Shown here one piece after another: positions 54,337-62,874 of a stretch of 62,874 bases of DNA. This DNA is from Akkermansiaceae bacterium (GTDB taxonomy: Bacteria; Verrucomicrobiota; Verrucomicrobiia; Verrucomicrobiales; Akkermansiaceae). The notes under the pieces were generated by a model that searched no databases, had not been told where the DNA came from, and saw only the letters and a program-made list of their open reading frames with translations. The DNA lies in contig JAJQGU010000009.1 of the NCBI GenBank assembly GCA_021200315.1, forward strand, positions 1 through 62,874, given 5' to 3'. Positions within the stretch are counted from its first letter, which is position 1; each line of letters starts with the position of its first letter. The translations under genes and the position numbers were made by a program.

Positions 54337-57300
54337 ATGACAACACACAGTTCTACGAGTGCTGCCGCTCTTCTTGGCTTGATGGCCGTTTCCATCCCCT
54401 GCGTCAGCCAAGCCCAGGATCCTGGCAATTTCCAGAAGCAGGCATACTCAGCCATCAAAGCGCAGAACTACTCGGACGCGCTTAAAATTATCGACAACTG
54501 CATCAACAAATTCGGCAACCCCAAGAGCCGCATGTATGCCCAGTTTGGGAATCAACTGGGATGGTTCTATTACCAAAGGGGCGTATGCCTGATGAATATA
54601 CCCGGAGCAAAAGGCTCGCCCGACTACGAATCGGCTCTCGCCGCCTTTAAGGAATGTCATACGAACAAACTGTATGCAGATTTAAACGTAAATCAGTTTC
54701 GGAACATTGCGCTCTATCAGATGGGGCAGTGTGAATTCAAAATGGGAGAACAGGGCGTCCCCGAACATTACGCGAAGGCCATTGAATATTTTACTCAGTA
54801 TCTGAATATCTACGAAAAAAGGAAAAACGCCCTCTCGCCTCTGGATCAGAAGAGCAAATTGGACGGTTCCATCCACCTTCTTCTGGCACAATGCAATATT
54901 CTAAAAACAAATCCCGATTTCAAAGCGGCCATGGAAAGTCTCGGCAAAGCCTCTTCCAAGCGCAGCACTGTTTCGGATAAAATGTTGATGGACACAGCTA
55001 AATGTCTCATCAACACAGCTATCCGTCCCGAAACAAATCAACCGGCTCTCGCGATCAAGGCTATTGCGTCAGCTCCCGAAATTTTCAACCTCGGCACTCT
55101 GCGTATGGCGGCTCATGCCGGCGATTTCCTGAATCTGGGATTTAAATGTTACAATCTGGGTCGTGAAGCCGTTGCAGGCGGAAAGAAAGAGCTTGGTGAA
55201 GCATATTATCAATTGTCCCTTCTTCTGTTGGGCCTCGTCCCCGAAACCAACGAGCTTCGCTCGGCATTGAAAACTTTGAGCAAAGAGATCGGCCCCATCA
55301 CTGTTACGTTGACGAATGGCGAGACTACATTCTCCGCCTCCCAAATCAAGAGCCTTTTGGAGCACTACGATCAAGTGGCCAATGAACATCTTAATTTCGA
55401 GGCGAACGCCCTTCTGGCGGTAGGCAGTCTCATGATCGACCAAGCGTCCAATCGAGGCGCCAAGGCCGTTTATCAGATTTTGGAGGATCGATACCCCAAA
55501 CTCCAAAAGAAGGTTGGCGAAGGGGAATTTACTCCTCTGCGAGAGGATAATCTTTATCAACTTGCCATGGCTATGCGTGCCAGCGGTGATGTGGAAGGCG
55601 CTCAAAAAGCGGAAGCGCGGCACCGCTCTCTCTTTCCGGACTCAAAATACATGAAGTCTCTTTCTGTCAATTTATTGGCTCAATTGCTCAGCGAGCAGCG
55701 CTACGAAGAAGCCCTGGAACAGGCTCGCTCCGTGATGACGGCCAATCAAGAGACGCCCACCAATGATACGTATATCCTCGCAGCCTATGCGGAAGCTTCT
55801 GCTCTATTTAAATTGAATCATGCGGAGGAACTTGTCGAAGCAGCCAAGAAATTTCTCGAACAATTCCCCAATGATGAGAAATATTCAAATCAGGTTCTTT
55901 TCTACCTGCTGAACGCGCAGAATGACGTGTTTCAATCGGAGGACTGCATTAAATCATGCGAGCTCTACATTCAAAAATATCCCGCGATCGATCTCCAGTC
56001 GAATCCCATGCTTCCGCATGTGTACTACACACTAATCACCAATTTAATGAAGTTAAACACCGACGCGGGCACGGAGAAAGCCATGTCCATGATCGACAAA
56101 TTGGTCACCGATTTTCCGGAGCATGAGCTCTATCCCGTGGCTCTCCTTCTGCGCGCCAGCATGCTGATTACCAAGGAAAGCGCTGAAGATCAAATCAAGG
56201 CGATCGACTCTTTCAGGCAGGCGTATGAAGCATCCAAAGGAAAAGACGAACTCCGTCAGATCAAGGCAAATGCTCTGTATTGCCTCGCTTCCTACATACC
56301 CGACATTGAAATCCCGGACAAGGATAACGAAGCACGTCTGCGCGAAGCCAATAATTACATCAAGACATACTGGGAAAGCGCAGACTATGAAGGAAATCCA
56401 TACAGTCTCCAAATTGCGGCTCTCGAACTCGGCCGCACGCTCGACGATAAATCGAAACGCAAGGAGGACTTCGACAAAGTAAGCAAACGCATGCAGGAAC
56501 TAATCACGCGTGAAGCCAATTTCGCCTTTACCCAAGACAAGCTGAATCCCGAAGTGGAAAGCGCAGTCAACAGCTATACGCAGTACTATATCGATGGGGC
56601 GCAAAAGTATGATCCGAAGGGAGTAGGTCTTACGCTCGACCAAATCCGCGAGCACTTCTATAACTTCCCCGGCATTTCCCAAAAGGACAATTACACCCGG
56701 GCTATTCTGCGCATGGCGGTGATCAATCAGATGACTTCGGCCATGCGAGCCCTGCCCAGAAGCTCCAAGGATCAGGCGGAAGCCGACGCTGCAAAAAAGA
56801 AATACGCGGAACTCGAAAAGGATGTGGAGCAAATTTTCCGAGAAATGGTCAACACTTTCTCCCCGAAAGTTCTCACGGAATTCATCAATGTTCAGGTTGG
56901 CAATTATCTCATCGGCTATGTCCAGCGCTTTGAAGATACAACTTCCAAAGACAAGGAACGCCGCGAGGCCATCGCATATTTTGATGAAGGAATCCGCCGG
57001 CATGGCTCCTTCTACGACGAAGCGATCTTCGGCAAGGCGAAAGCTCTGGGACTGAGCACGGATGCAAACGAAATGCAGGCCGGCGTGGCATTGCTTCAGC
57101 CGCTGACACAAAGCGAAAACAGCGACGTGGCGCAAAATGCCATGGTGGAGATGACCCGCATCTACATGAAGAAGAAAGAATACGACAAGGCGATCGCTAC
57201 GGCAGGCGCCTATATTGAGAACAAGAGAAATGTGAAGGAACGCCTGCCCATGCTTATGCTTCTCGGCGATGCATATGCCGCCAACGGCGACACGCAGAAC

Positions 57301-57627
57301 GCGCTGTTGACATATATGAATCTCTACAATCAGAACATCAGTCGTATCCAATATTCGGCACCGGCCTGCGAAGCCATCATGAAGCTTCAGTGGGAGCGCA
57401 ATAACCCGGAGAGCACCAGCGAAGCCTCCGATCGCTGGAAAGCATGGAACATGGGGCGTATGTATATCCAGTTAACCGAGCCCTCCGAACAGAAATTCAC
57501 GCCGGAAGATCGCGATAAATGGCGTGTTGTCCGTTCGTTGACGGCACAGTACGGTTCCGATCCAGCCGTGGCTCAAGAGGAAAAGGCACGCATTCAACGC
57601 CGCGCCCTGCTCCAGAAGAACAAATAA
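54337..57627 (+). CDS. Large exported TPR-repeat protein
   Basis: 1096 residues. A signal peptide (AAALLGLMAVSIPCVSQAQ, cleavage about residue 27) and then helical tetratricopeptide-like repeats throughout, for example AYSAIKAQNYSDALKIIDNC (36-55), AIEYFTQYLNIYEKRK, LAQLLSEQRYEEALEQARSV and YMKKKEYDKAIATAGAYIE near the C-terminus. No catalytic motif is seen. Such proteins serve as periplasmic scaffolds. Its place right after exbB-exbD-exbD suggests it is the motor's effector or partner, as in PVC-group clusters of the same order. The following 365-residue exported protein starts 23 bp later and is probably in the same operon. Confidence 0.8.
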   Translation: MTTHSSTSAAALLGLMAVSIPCVSQAQDPGNFQKQAYSAIKAQNYSDALKIIDNCINKFGNPKSRMYAQFGNQLGWFYYQRGVCLMNIPGAKGSPDYESALAAFKECHTNKLYADLNVNQFRNIALYQMGQCEFKMGEQGVPEHYAKAIEYFTQYLNIYEKRKNALSPLDQKSKLDGSIHLLLAQCNILKTNPDFKAAMESLGKASSKRSTVSDKMLMDTAKCLINTAIRPETNQPALAIKAIASAPEIFNLGTLRMAAHAGDFLNLGFKCYNLGREAVAGGKKELGEAYYQLSLLLLGLVPETNELRSALKTLSKEIGPITVTLTNGETTFSASQIKSLLEHYDQVANEHLNFEANALLAVGSLMIDQASNRGAKAVYQILEDRYPKLQKKVGEGEFTPLREDNLYQLAMAMRASGDVEGAQKAEARHRSLFPDSKYMKSLSVNLLAQLLSEQRYEEALEQARSVMTANQETPTNDTYILAAYAEASALFKLNHAEELVEAAKKFLEQFPNDEKYSNQVLFYLLNAQNDVFQSEDCIKSCELYIQKYPAIDLQSNPMLPHVYYTLITNLMKLNTDAGTEKAMSMIDKLVTDFPEHELYPVALLLRASMLITKESAEDQIKAIDSFRQAYEASKGKDELRQIKANALYCLASYIPDIEIPDKDNEARLREANNYIKTYWESADYEGNPYSLQIAALELGRTLDDKSKRKEDFDKVSKRMQELITREANFAFTQDKLNPEVESAVNSYTQYYIDGAQKYDPKGVGLTLDQIREHFYNFPGISQKDNYTRAILRMAVINQMTSAMRALPRSSKDQAEADAAKKKYAELEKDVEQIFREMVNTFSPKVLTEFINVQVGNYLIGYVQRFEDTTSKDKERREAIAYFDEGIRRHGSFYDEAIFGKAKALGLSTDANEMQAGVALLQPLTQSENSDVAQNAMVEMTRIYMKKKEYDKAIATAGAYIENKRNVKERLPMLMLLGDAYAANGDTQNALLTYMNLYNQNISRIQYSAPACEAIMKLQWERNNPESTSEASDRWKAWNMGRMYIQLTEPSEQKFTPEDRDKWRVVRSLTAQYGSDPAVAQEEKARIQRRALLQKNK

Positions 57628-57650
57628 CTCTGATCCATTCGAGAAAAACC

Positions 57651-58748
57651 ATGAAAATATTCACAAGCATTTCCCTCGTTCTCGCCGTTTCCGCATTACC
57701 GCTCACTGCTCAGGAGACCGATGAGCAGTCCGCATCGGCTACAGTGGGCGCAGTCGTCAAGCTCAAGCAGAGCCCTAAACCTGCGAGGATCAACATTCTC
57801 TCCTCAGCCGGCAAGAACGCCTTTTCTTATGAGAGTCCGGAAGGACCGAAAAATGAGCAGCTGAAAAACTGCGATTCCTTTCTGATGATCACCCCGAAAG
57901 ACCTGGTCTCCGCCCTGTCCGATTATAATGGCAACCACCTCAGTGCCGCCCGCAGCAAGTTTGATAAAGTCAAAACAAAGTACGCCGCGATGATCGGCCT
58001 GCCAAACAATGCAGCGGCTCGGGCAGCCAACCTCGAATTGGATTGCGCCATTCGCATGCTCGATTGGCCCGCCGTGAAAAATCTTTCCGAACACTTCCGC
58101 GGGAAGGGGGATCTGGGCGCCGGCATGACCAATAGGCTGGAAGTCGCCAAACTTCTCGGTCTTCTGAGTGCGGATGATTTTTCTGACGGCATCATCGAAC
58201 GCGCGGCCTCTCTCCTGGAAGAAAAAAACAAGCTGTCTCTGGAAGAGCTCGGCTGGCTCAATTATGCCTTGGGCCGCGCCTACGAAGCAAAAATTCCGAC
58301 GGCCGAACTTGAAGCCGGTGAATTGACGGAACCCTCTCTCGCAGCCGCCGGCCAGGCCGTCGACGCATACTGCACAGCAATGGTGGCAACTTACGGAGGC
58401 AAAGTAGAGCTCCCCATCGATGCCTCGGCACGCGCCGCTGAGATTCTCTCCAGCATGCCGGGAGTGAAAGCGGCCTTGGCCAAAATCGGCCAGAGGCGGG
58501 ATTCCTTGTCATTGCGATCCCTCCCTGCCGCCATGAAAGAAGCCGCTGCCTTGGCATACGTGCATTTGCACTTTCTCAATCCCAATTCAAAGAACGAGAA
58601 ATTGGCAGTCTTCGCTTCATACCATGTCGGGAGAAAGGTAACACCCCAACAATCAGGTGACGCCAATGAGAACGCGCGTCAACCGGGACTCGATAAGAGG
58701 CAGTCAACCCAACAACAGTCGGCCCAGCAGGCGGCCAAGTCCAAATAA
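57651..58748 (+). CDS. Exported helical protein, unknown function
   Basis: 365 residues. Signal peptide MKIFTSISLVLAVSALPLTAQ, then a region with LLSSAGKNAFSYE-like beta content (about 40-90) and helical repeats (about 95-320: LSAARSKFDKVKTKYAAMIG, LSLEELGWLNYALGRAYEA) that look TPR-like. The C-terminus is Gln/Ser-rich and probably disordered (TQQQSAQQAAKSK). No family recognised. Start at ATG 57651 because it begins the signal peptide. Last gene of the ExbB-ExbD-TPR operon. Confidence 0.7.
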   Translation: MKIFTSISLVLAVSALPLTAQETDEQSASATVGAVVKLKQSPKPARINILSSAGKNAFSYESPEGPKNEQLKNCDSFLMITPKDLVSALSDYNGNHLSAARSKFDKVKTKYAAMIGLPNNAAARAANLELDCAIRMLDWPAVKNLSEHFRGKGDLGAGMTNRLEVAKLLGLLSADDFSDGIIERAASLLEEKNKLSLEELGWLNYALGRAYEAKIPTAELEAGELTEPSLAAAGQAVDAYCTAMVATYGGKVELPIDASARAAEILSSMPGVKAALAKIGQRRDSLSLRSLPAAMKEAAALAYVHLHFLNPNSKNEKLAVFASYHVGRKVTPQQSGDANENARQPGLDKRQSTQQQSAQQAAKSK

Positions 58749-58804
58749 AGTGCTGTTCTTTCTCAGCAGGGGGCTTTTCCTGTAGAGCGTCCTTCTTTTT
58801 TCTC

Positions 58805-59287
58805 ATGGCCATGCATGACATGCTCGTTCGTCTCTATGATCTGCCCGATGTATCCGCCTTGAAGGCAAGATGCGAAACGGCAGGGATCTCCATTCGACGC
58901 TGCGGGACTTATGAGCGTCACATCGCTGCCAAATGGATAGAAAAAACTTTCAGCGCCAAATGGGTGAGCGAATTTAAGATTTCCATGAGCAGACAGCCTG
59001 CGGCCTGCATCATCGCCACAAAGGCAGGCCGTGTCATTGGTTTTGCATGCTATGATGTGACAGCGCGGGGGTTTTTGGGTCCCATGGGCGTGGATCCTTC
59101 CTGCCGAGAGTCCGGCATTGGGTGCGCATTACTGGTGACGGCTCTAGAATGCCTTCACGCACAAGGTTATGCCTATGCCGTGATCGGCGGGGTAGGTCCA
59201 GCGGAATTCTATCGCAAATGCGTGGGGGCCACTCCCATCGAAGGTTCTGTGCCGGGCGTCTATCGGGATATTCTTCCCGAACTCTGA
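58805..59287 (+). CDS. GNAT-family N-acetyltransferase
   Basis: 160 residues. Motif A of the GNAT fold is clear: LGPMGVDPSCRESGIGCALLVTALE (about 97-121), with the R/Q-x-x-G-x-G/A-like ESGIGC acetyl-CoA pyrophosphate loop, followed by FYRKCVGATPIEG. Motif D/beta4 is VIGFACYDV. It transfers an acetyl group from acetyl-CoA; substrate unknown. Alternative start ATG 58811. Confidence 0.85.
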   Translation: MAMHDMLVRLYDLPDVSALKARCETAGISIRRCGTYERHIAAKWIEKTFSAKWVSEFKISMSRQPAACIIATKAGRVIGFACYDVTARGFLGPMGVDPSCRESGIGCALLVTALECLHAQGYAYAVIGGVGPAEFYRKCVGATPIEGSVPGVYRDILPEL

Positions 59288-59480
59288 TCCCTTTCACGGC
59301 GGCGTTTCAGGCATACAGAGACTTTTCTCGTTCCGCAGAATATCCAGCAGCCATTCTCCCCGTTTTCCCGCGGGGGAAAAATGTTCACCAACGGTTCACA
59401 CCCTCTGCGGGTAAGCTAGGAATGGCCTGAACGGGTTCCTTCTTGACATTACGGGCAGGCGTGCAAGAATAACACAGCGT

Positions 59481-60494
59481 ATGCACCTGTCCTCCGTTTA
59501 TTGTATCCTGTTTTTCCCGAGTGCATTTTCTGCATTCGTAGAGGCAGACGGCGTATTGCTGGGCGATTATCCCGCCGAAATTGTTCCGGAACAGGCTCGG
59601 ATATTTTCTGCCAAGGAGACAGGGCGGATCACGGAGTTGATCGATGTGAGCGGACGTATCCCTCGGGACACGATCATCGCCTGCCTGAATCGCGAAGAGA
59701 TCGACCAGAAACAGCGTGAAATTGAAATCGAGCTCATTCGGGATTCCCTCACCAAGCGGGACGAAATCCAAAAGCTTGAAGAACAAAAGGCCGAATTGAA
59801 ATTTTACCTGAGTCTTCCTCTCGCTCAGAGAAAATACGAGACTCAGCCGGGAGACGAACCTCCTACCGAAGAGACACTCAAAGAAATCGATGAACGGATC
59901 GATCTGGCACGGCGGGAAAAGGAGAGCACAGAAAAGCGAAAGAAAATGGATTTCGACAAGCTTCGCGATTCCTACATCATTCGGATGCCTTTCAACGGGA
60001 GAGTTCAATATAATTTTACCATTCCCGAGGATCCTGACGCGCCTTTGGAAATCGAAGCCGGACAATCCTTCATCACGGTCTGCGATGATTCGGCTTTCTA
60101 CATCACACTGGCTTTGGGACAAACGGAAATGACCCAGCTTCCTCCGGAAAAGATGAGCGTGACTGTCTCTCTTTCAGAAGGGAAAACTCTCTCCGGCGTT
60201 TTTTCCCATCGCCGCGTGGAGCCTGACCGCAGCGGAAGAAATACACAGCTGATGTATTCCTTCCGCATTCCCGTTCAGGATCATGAATTGGCATATTCGC
60301 TGATCAGCAGTAAATGCATGGCGCAGTTATTCTATGCAGTGGATGGAGAAACCTTGGTCGTGAAAAAGGACGAACTGAATCTCAGCCCTCGTGCAGCAGC
60401 GGCGCAAAGCTGGGGAAGGCTTGCGGAAGAGGTTTATCCGGAATATGTAGTGGTTGTCGTGGCGGCAGATTCCATCGTGATGAGAAAAAAATGA
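59481..60494 (+). CDS. ABC-exporter periplasmic adaptor (HlyD/MacA-like)
   Basis: 337 residues. An N-terminal hydrophobic signal (MHLSSVYCILFFPSAFSAFVEA), the first lipoyl half (GRITELIDVSGRIPRDTIIACLN), a coiled-coil hairpin (about 75-165, QKQREIEIELIRDSLTKR...ARREKESTEKRKK), then the second lipoyl half and beta barrel (IIRMPFNGRVQYNF...GQSFITVCDDSAFYITLAL). This order matches membrane fusion proteins bridging an ABC transporter to an outer-membrane channel. No outer-membrane channel gene is in the window. The stop overlaps the ATPase start (ATGA). A TTGACA lies at 59453-59458 upstream with a weak -10. Confidence 0.82.
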   Translation: MHLSSVYCILFFPSAFSAFVEADGVLLGDYPAEIVPEQARIFSAKETGRITELIDVSGRIPRDTIIACLNREEIDQKQREIEIELIRDSLTKRDEIQKLEEQKAELKFYLSLPLAQRKYETQPGDEPPTEETLKEIDERIDLARREKESTEKRKKMDFDKLRDSYIIRMPFNGRVQYNFTIPEDPDAPLEIEAGQSFITVCDDSAFYITLALGQTEMTQLPPEKMSVTVSLSEGKTLSGVFSHRRVEPDRSGRNTQLMYSFRIPVQDHELAYSLISSKCMAQLFYAVDGETLVVKKDELNLSPRAAAAQSWGRLAEEVYPEYVVVVVAADSIVMRKK

Positions 60495-61123
60495 ATCTCA
60501 TTTGCGATCACGTCACGTTTGGATACTCGAGAAAAAATCCGATTTTCCGTGATTTTTGTCACGAATTCCGACATGGTGTGACTCTGCTCAAGGGCTATTC
60601 CGGCAGCGGCAAAACCACGCTGCTCAAAATTCTGGCGGGGTATTTGAAAGTACAGTCGGGACGCATAGTGACACCAAGTGGAGTAAAGGTGACCAGCCGC
60701 CTCTACAAACGGCGTGAAGCGTCTTATATGTTTCAAGGGATCAATTTACTGCCATTGGTAACCGTGGAGCGCAATCTGCGCCTTTGCGCCGAAATGGCCA
60801 TGCTGCCTTCAAAGGAATGGAAACCGCGCTGCGAAGAGTTGATTCACTCTCTTGGATTGCAGGAGCTTCGCCGACGACGCGCCGACCAACTCTCCGGAGG
60901 ACAGGCTCAACGAGCGGCGCTGGCGCGAACCCTGATGAAGAATTCAGCCATTGTTCTGTTGGACGAACCCACCTCCGGCTTGGACGATAGGAACACAGCC
61001 ATCATCAAGAGACTTGCTCTCCATGACGCCGGAAGGAAAATTTGCATCATCAGCACCCATGATGCAAGGCTTTTTGACATCGCGGATGAAATCATTGATT
61101 TTGACAGTTCTGTATCTCGCTAA
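60491..61123 (+). CDS. ABC transporter ATPase (MacB/LolD-like)
   Basis: 210 residues. Walker A GYSGSGKTTLLK (about 35-46), Q-loop MFQGINLLP, signature LSGGQAQRAALAR, Walker B SAIVLLDEPTSGLD and switch His STHDARLF. The sequence is close to the LolD/MacB/FtsE class that drives mechanotransmission permeases rather than channel transporters. ATG 60491 overlaps the adaptor stop, and the permease start lies within its last 38 bp, so the three are translationally coupled. Confidence 0.92.
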   Translation: MNLICDHVTFGYSRKNPIFRDFCHEFRHGVTLLKGYSGSGKTTLLKILAGYLKVQSGRIVTPSGVKVTSRLYKRREASYMFQGINLLPLVTVERNLRLCAEMAMLPSKEWKPRCEELIHSLGLQELRRRRADQLSGGQAQRAALARTLMKNSAIVLLDEPTSGLDDRNTAIIKRLALHDAGRKICIISTHDARLFDIADEIIDFDSSVSR

Positions 61124-62234
61124 GGATACGGTCAACCGATGGACTACCCGCGTTTCGAGTCCGCTCGCCCGCATTCTCGTGGTTTTTTTCCTCTCGATGT
61201 GTTCTCTCTGTTTCATGGCAAACTATGTGCTCTCTACAAAAATGGTGATGGATCAGATCACCCAAGAGGGAGGCAATATCATCAACGTCACCGCACAGGC
61301 CAGTTCCAATTCGGCCTCGCTCCATGCGCCTGACAATATCAATTTCTTGAAGGAATACTTAGACTGCGAGGGGTTGACACTCTGGCGCACGGGAGGTTCA
61401 GTGAAGGTGAAGGGGAACAATTCTATCCCTGTGATGTGCTATGACCTGAGCCAGCGGGAAGCTCTGATGCCTCTCCTGCCGGAGAAGAGCCAAGGGATTG
61501 TTTTGCTCTTTCCCAAGCGGAATCGTATCAATTTGCAGGAGGGGCCTGAAACGATTGAATTCAGAAACATGCGCTATGATGTGCAGTGCCGCAGGATTCC
61601 CGACGGACATCTGCTGTCGAAACTGTACGGCGGCGGTGTATTGCTGGCGCCTTCAGACAACCCATTGTTCGCACCAAACCGTTCAAGCGCTCAGATGATT
61701 TTGAAAACGGGCAGCATGAACTACAGAGAGCTGACCGGTATCGAACATTATCTCAAGGATTACTTCCGCTTGGAAAATGCGCAGGCATATATAGCAACCG
61801 CCGCCGGGCTTTTGAAGAAGATGGAAGTCATGCTCAGCAACCAGAACGAATGCCGCGCCGGTTTTTCCATCGGCATAGGAGTGGTGGTGGGAATTTTGCT
61901 CACGGCGCTGGCCTCGATGGAATACCGCCAAAATGAATACATTTACACGCTCATGAAAAGTTTCGGCATTCGCCCCGTTCTGCTGGTGGGTGTCTTTATC
62001 GCCGAGAATCTTTTCTTGGTGGGGATTTCCTTTGCAGCGGCAATTCAAGCCTTCATGCTCTCGCAGGATATTGTATTGAGAGAGTTTTTCCGGCTGGGCA
62101 GGTATCGGTTGAGTCTGCTGGAGATAATGCCCGACATTCACTTGCTGGGCGCGGCTCTGGTGGTGAGTGTATTTGTCTCTTCTATTCCGATCGTGATGGC
62201 CGTTCGTCGGGAGATCGGCCGCGTTCTCCAGTAA
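61086..62234 (+). CDS. FtsX/MacB-like ABC permease
   Basis: 382 residues. TM1 (ARILVVFFLSMCSLCFMANYVLS, about 22-44), a large periplasmic domain (about 45-260), then three C-terminal helices (FSIGIGVVVGILLTALASM; VLLVGVFIAENLFLVGISFAA; LLGAALVVSVFVSSIPIVMAV). The four-helix plan with the big periplasmic domain after TM1 is that of MacB/LolCE/FtsX permeases. ATG 61086 (MKSLILTVLYLAKD) is chosen as it gives the expected amphipathic N-terminus; it overlaps the ATPase gene by 38 bp. Substrate unknown. Confidence 0.85.
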   Translation: MKSLILTVLYLAKDTVNRWTTRVSSPLARILVVFFLSMCSLCFMANYVLSTKMVMDQITQEGGNIINVTAQASSNSASLHAPDNINFLKEYLDCEGLTLWRTGGSVKVKGNNSIPVMCYDLSQREALMPLLPEKSQGIVLLFPKRNRINLQEGPETIEFRNMRYDVQCRRIPDGHLLSKLYGGGVLLAPSDNPLFAPNRSSAQMILKTGSMNYRELTGIEHYLKDYFRLENAQAYIATAAGLLKKMEVMLSNQNECRAGFSIGIGVVVGILLTALASMEYRQNEYIYTLMKSFGIRPVLLVGVFIAENLFLVGISFAAAIQAFMLSQDIVLREFFRLGRYRLSLLEIMPDIHLLGAALVVSVFVSSIPIVMAVRREIGRVLQ

Positions 62235-62244
62235 GAGGCCAGGC

Positions 62245-62772
62245 TCACCCGGCAGCGCCGCTGCGCTCCACCTCTTCCGGTGGCGGGATTTCCTCAGGGT
62301 CGGGCGCATTCTGAGAGCCCCAGCCTCCGCGCCTCTTCGGCTCGGCAGACGACGCCGGAGTCCCTTTGCAGGCGTCATAGCTTCCCTTGCGGATAGACGC
62401 CATGTAACGATTGATGTATTGCGCCCATGCAGAGGGGGAGCCCGCGCAATATCGCCGCGAAAGTTGGGTGACGCTCGTCACTCCTTTCTGTTTGTATTTT
62501 GCCAGCACTTCAGCGAGATGAGTCACACTGTCTTCCTTTTTGCCGTATTTTTTCAGAGAGCGGCCGGCCTTGATGCCCGCGAGATTGTTTTTTCTCTTCG
62601 CCGCCTTCGATTTTCCATGCGCTGATTCATGACGCAGAATGGCCTCGAGCAACACGGGATCCACGCCCTTCTCCTCAGCCTCCTGTCGAATGTGCGGGCG
62701 CAGATCGGTGATGACATCCGCCCGGACAAGAAGCGGCGTCATCCCCATCAACAATGGCAGCAAGATCTTCAT
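62245..62772 (-). CDS. Exported glucosaminidase-like (GH73/FlgJ-type) protein
   Basis: 175 residues. Signal peptide MKILLPLLMGMTPLLVRA. The core (about 20-130) reads EKGVDPVLLEAILRHESAHGKSKAAKRKNNLAGIK ... YGKKEDSVTHLAEVLAKY ... YCAGSPSAWAQYINRYMASI, which follows the small GH73/lysozyme-like glucosaminidase pattern (catalytic Glu in HESAHGKS, then NNLAGI, then the W...I...M end). It probably cleaves peptidoglycan glycan strands. The C-terminus is Pro/Glu-rich and disordered. ATG 62772 chosen as start of the signal peptide. Convergent with the ABC permease gene (10-bp gap). Confidence 0.75.
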   Translation of the reverse strand: MKILLPLLMGMTPLLVRADVITDLRPHIRQEAEEKGVDPVLLEAILRHESAHGKSKAAKRKNNLAGIKAGRSLKKYGKKEDSVTHLAEVLAKYKQKGVTSVTQLSRRYCAGSPSAWAQYINRYMASIRKGSYDACKGTPASSAEPKRRGGWGSQNAPDPEEIPPPEEVERSGAAG

Positions 62773-62874
62773 TCCCAGCCATGATATAGAAACACAGCCG
62801 GCATGGCAAGCAGAAAGAAGCACGCCCGCCGGCGGCGTCGAAGTCGTCATCGCCGGGGTGCCTCTAGCGTGGAA

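Overview
The window (about 58% GC over most of its length) reads as a chromosomal segment of a Gram-negative, probably gut-associated member of the Verrucomicrobiota/PVC group. This is inferred from gene content only: a Tat-exported GH109-type alpha-N-acetylgalactosaminidase, a TonB protein and ExbB/ExbD motors, a pilus/type II secretion-type cluster with two assembly ATPases, several PVC-style coiled-coil envelope proteins of unknown function, and many genes without an obvious Shine-Dalgarno sequence. Good sigma-70-like promoters (TTGNCN, 17 bp, TANNNT) can nevertheless be seen upstream of several units. I cannot place the organism below phylum level.

Layout. (1) 1-5.97 kb is a decayed mobile island next to an intact tRNA-Val(UAC): the 3' part of a giant phage/mobile-element polyprotein running off the left edge, a dead MobA/MobL relaxase fragment, a low-GC Firmicutes-like pair (nitroreductase and a radical SAM protein), and a truncated tyrosine integrase beside the tRNA. 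(2) 6.0-7.3 kb is degenerate DNA with an acyltransferase pseudogene. (3) 7.3-18 kb is a housekeeping run: TonB, CBS/DRTGG-type family II pyrophosphatase, penicillin-binding protein 1A, an oxaloacetate decarboxylase/pyruvate carboxylase-type carboxyltransferase, then carA-purA-aminotransferase. (4) 18.1-27.3 kb is a complete type I-C CRISPR-Cas locus, cas3-cas5c-cas8c-cas7-cas4-cas1-cas2, with a leader and a 14-repeat array; a six-copy heptanucleotide repeat touches the cas3 start codon, and two of the 13 spacers are near-identical. (5) 27.3-35.7 kb is mostly on the minus strand: UvrD-type helicase, fmt, two coiled-coil envelope proteins, thiC and lepA. (6) 35.9-46.9 kb: mntP, a secreted Ser-rich protein, two tandem GspE/PilB ATPases, GspF/PilC, a pseudopilin, the GH109 enzyme, murA and a FixO-like diheme cytochrome. 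(7) 47-62.9 kb: pnp, two paralogous coiled-coil proteins, a small lipoprotein, nth, an ExbB-ExbD-ExbD-TPR operon, a GNAT enzyme, an ABC export unit (adaptor-ATPase-permease) and a small glucosaminidase-like exoprotein.

How the parts may work together. The I-C locus is complete for adaptation (cas4/1/2), crRNA processing (cas5c) and interference (cas3, cas8c, cas7, cas5c). The 37-43 kb genes form the cytoplasmic motor and inner-membrane core of a pilus or secretion machine; its secretin and other subunits must lie elsewhere. The ExbB-ExbD-ExbD operon with its large exported TPR protein looks like a proton-motive-force-driven envelope device distinct from plain TonB transport. The left island appears to have been rearranged: sequence of Firmicutes character sits exactly between a 3'-truncated integrase and a 5'-truncated polyprotein, so a real replacement or a chimeric assembly must both be considered.
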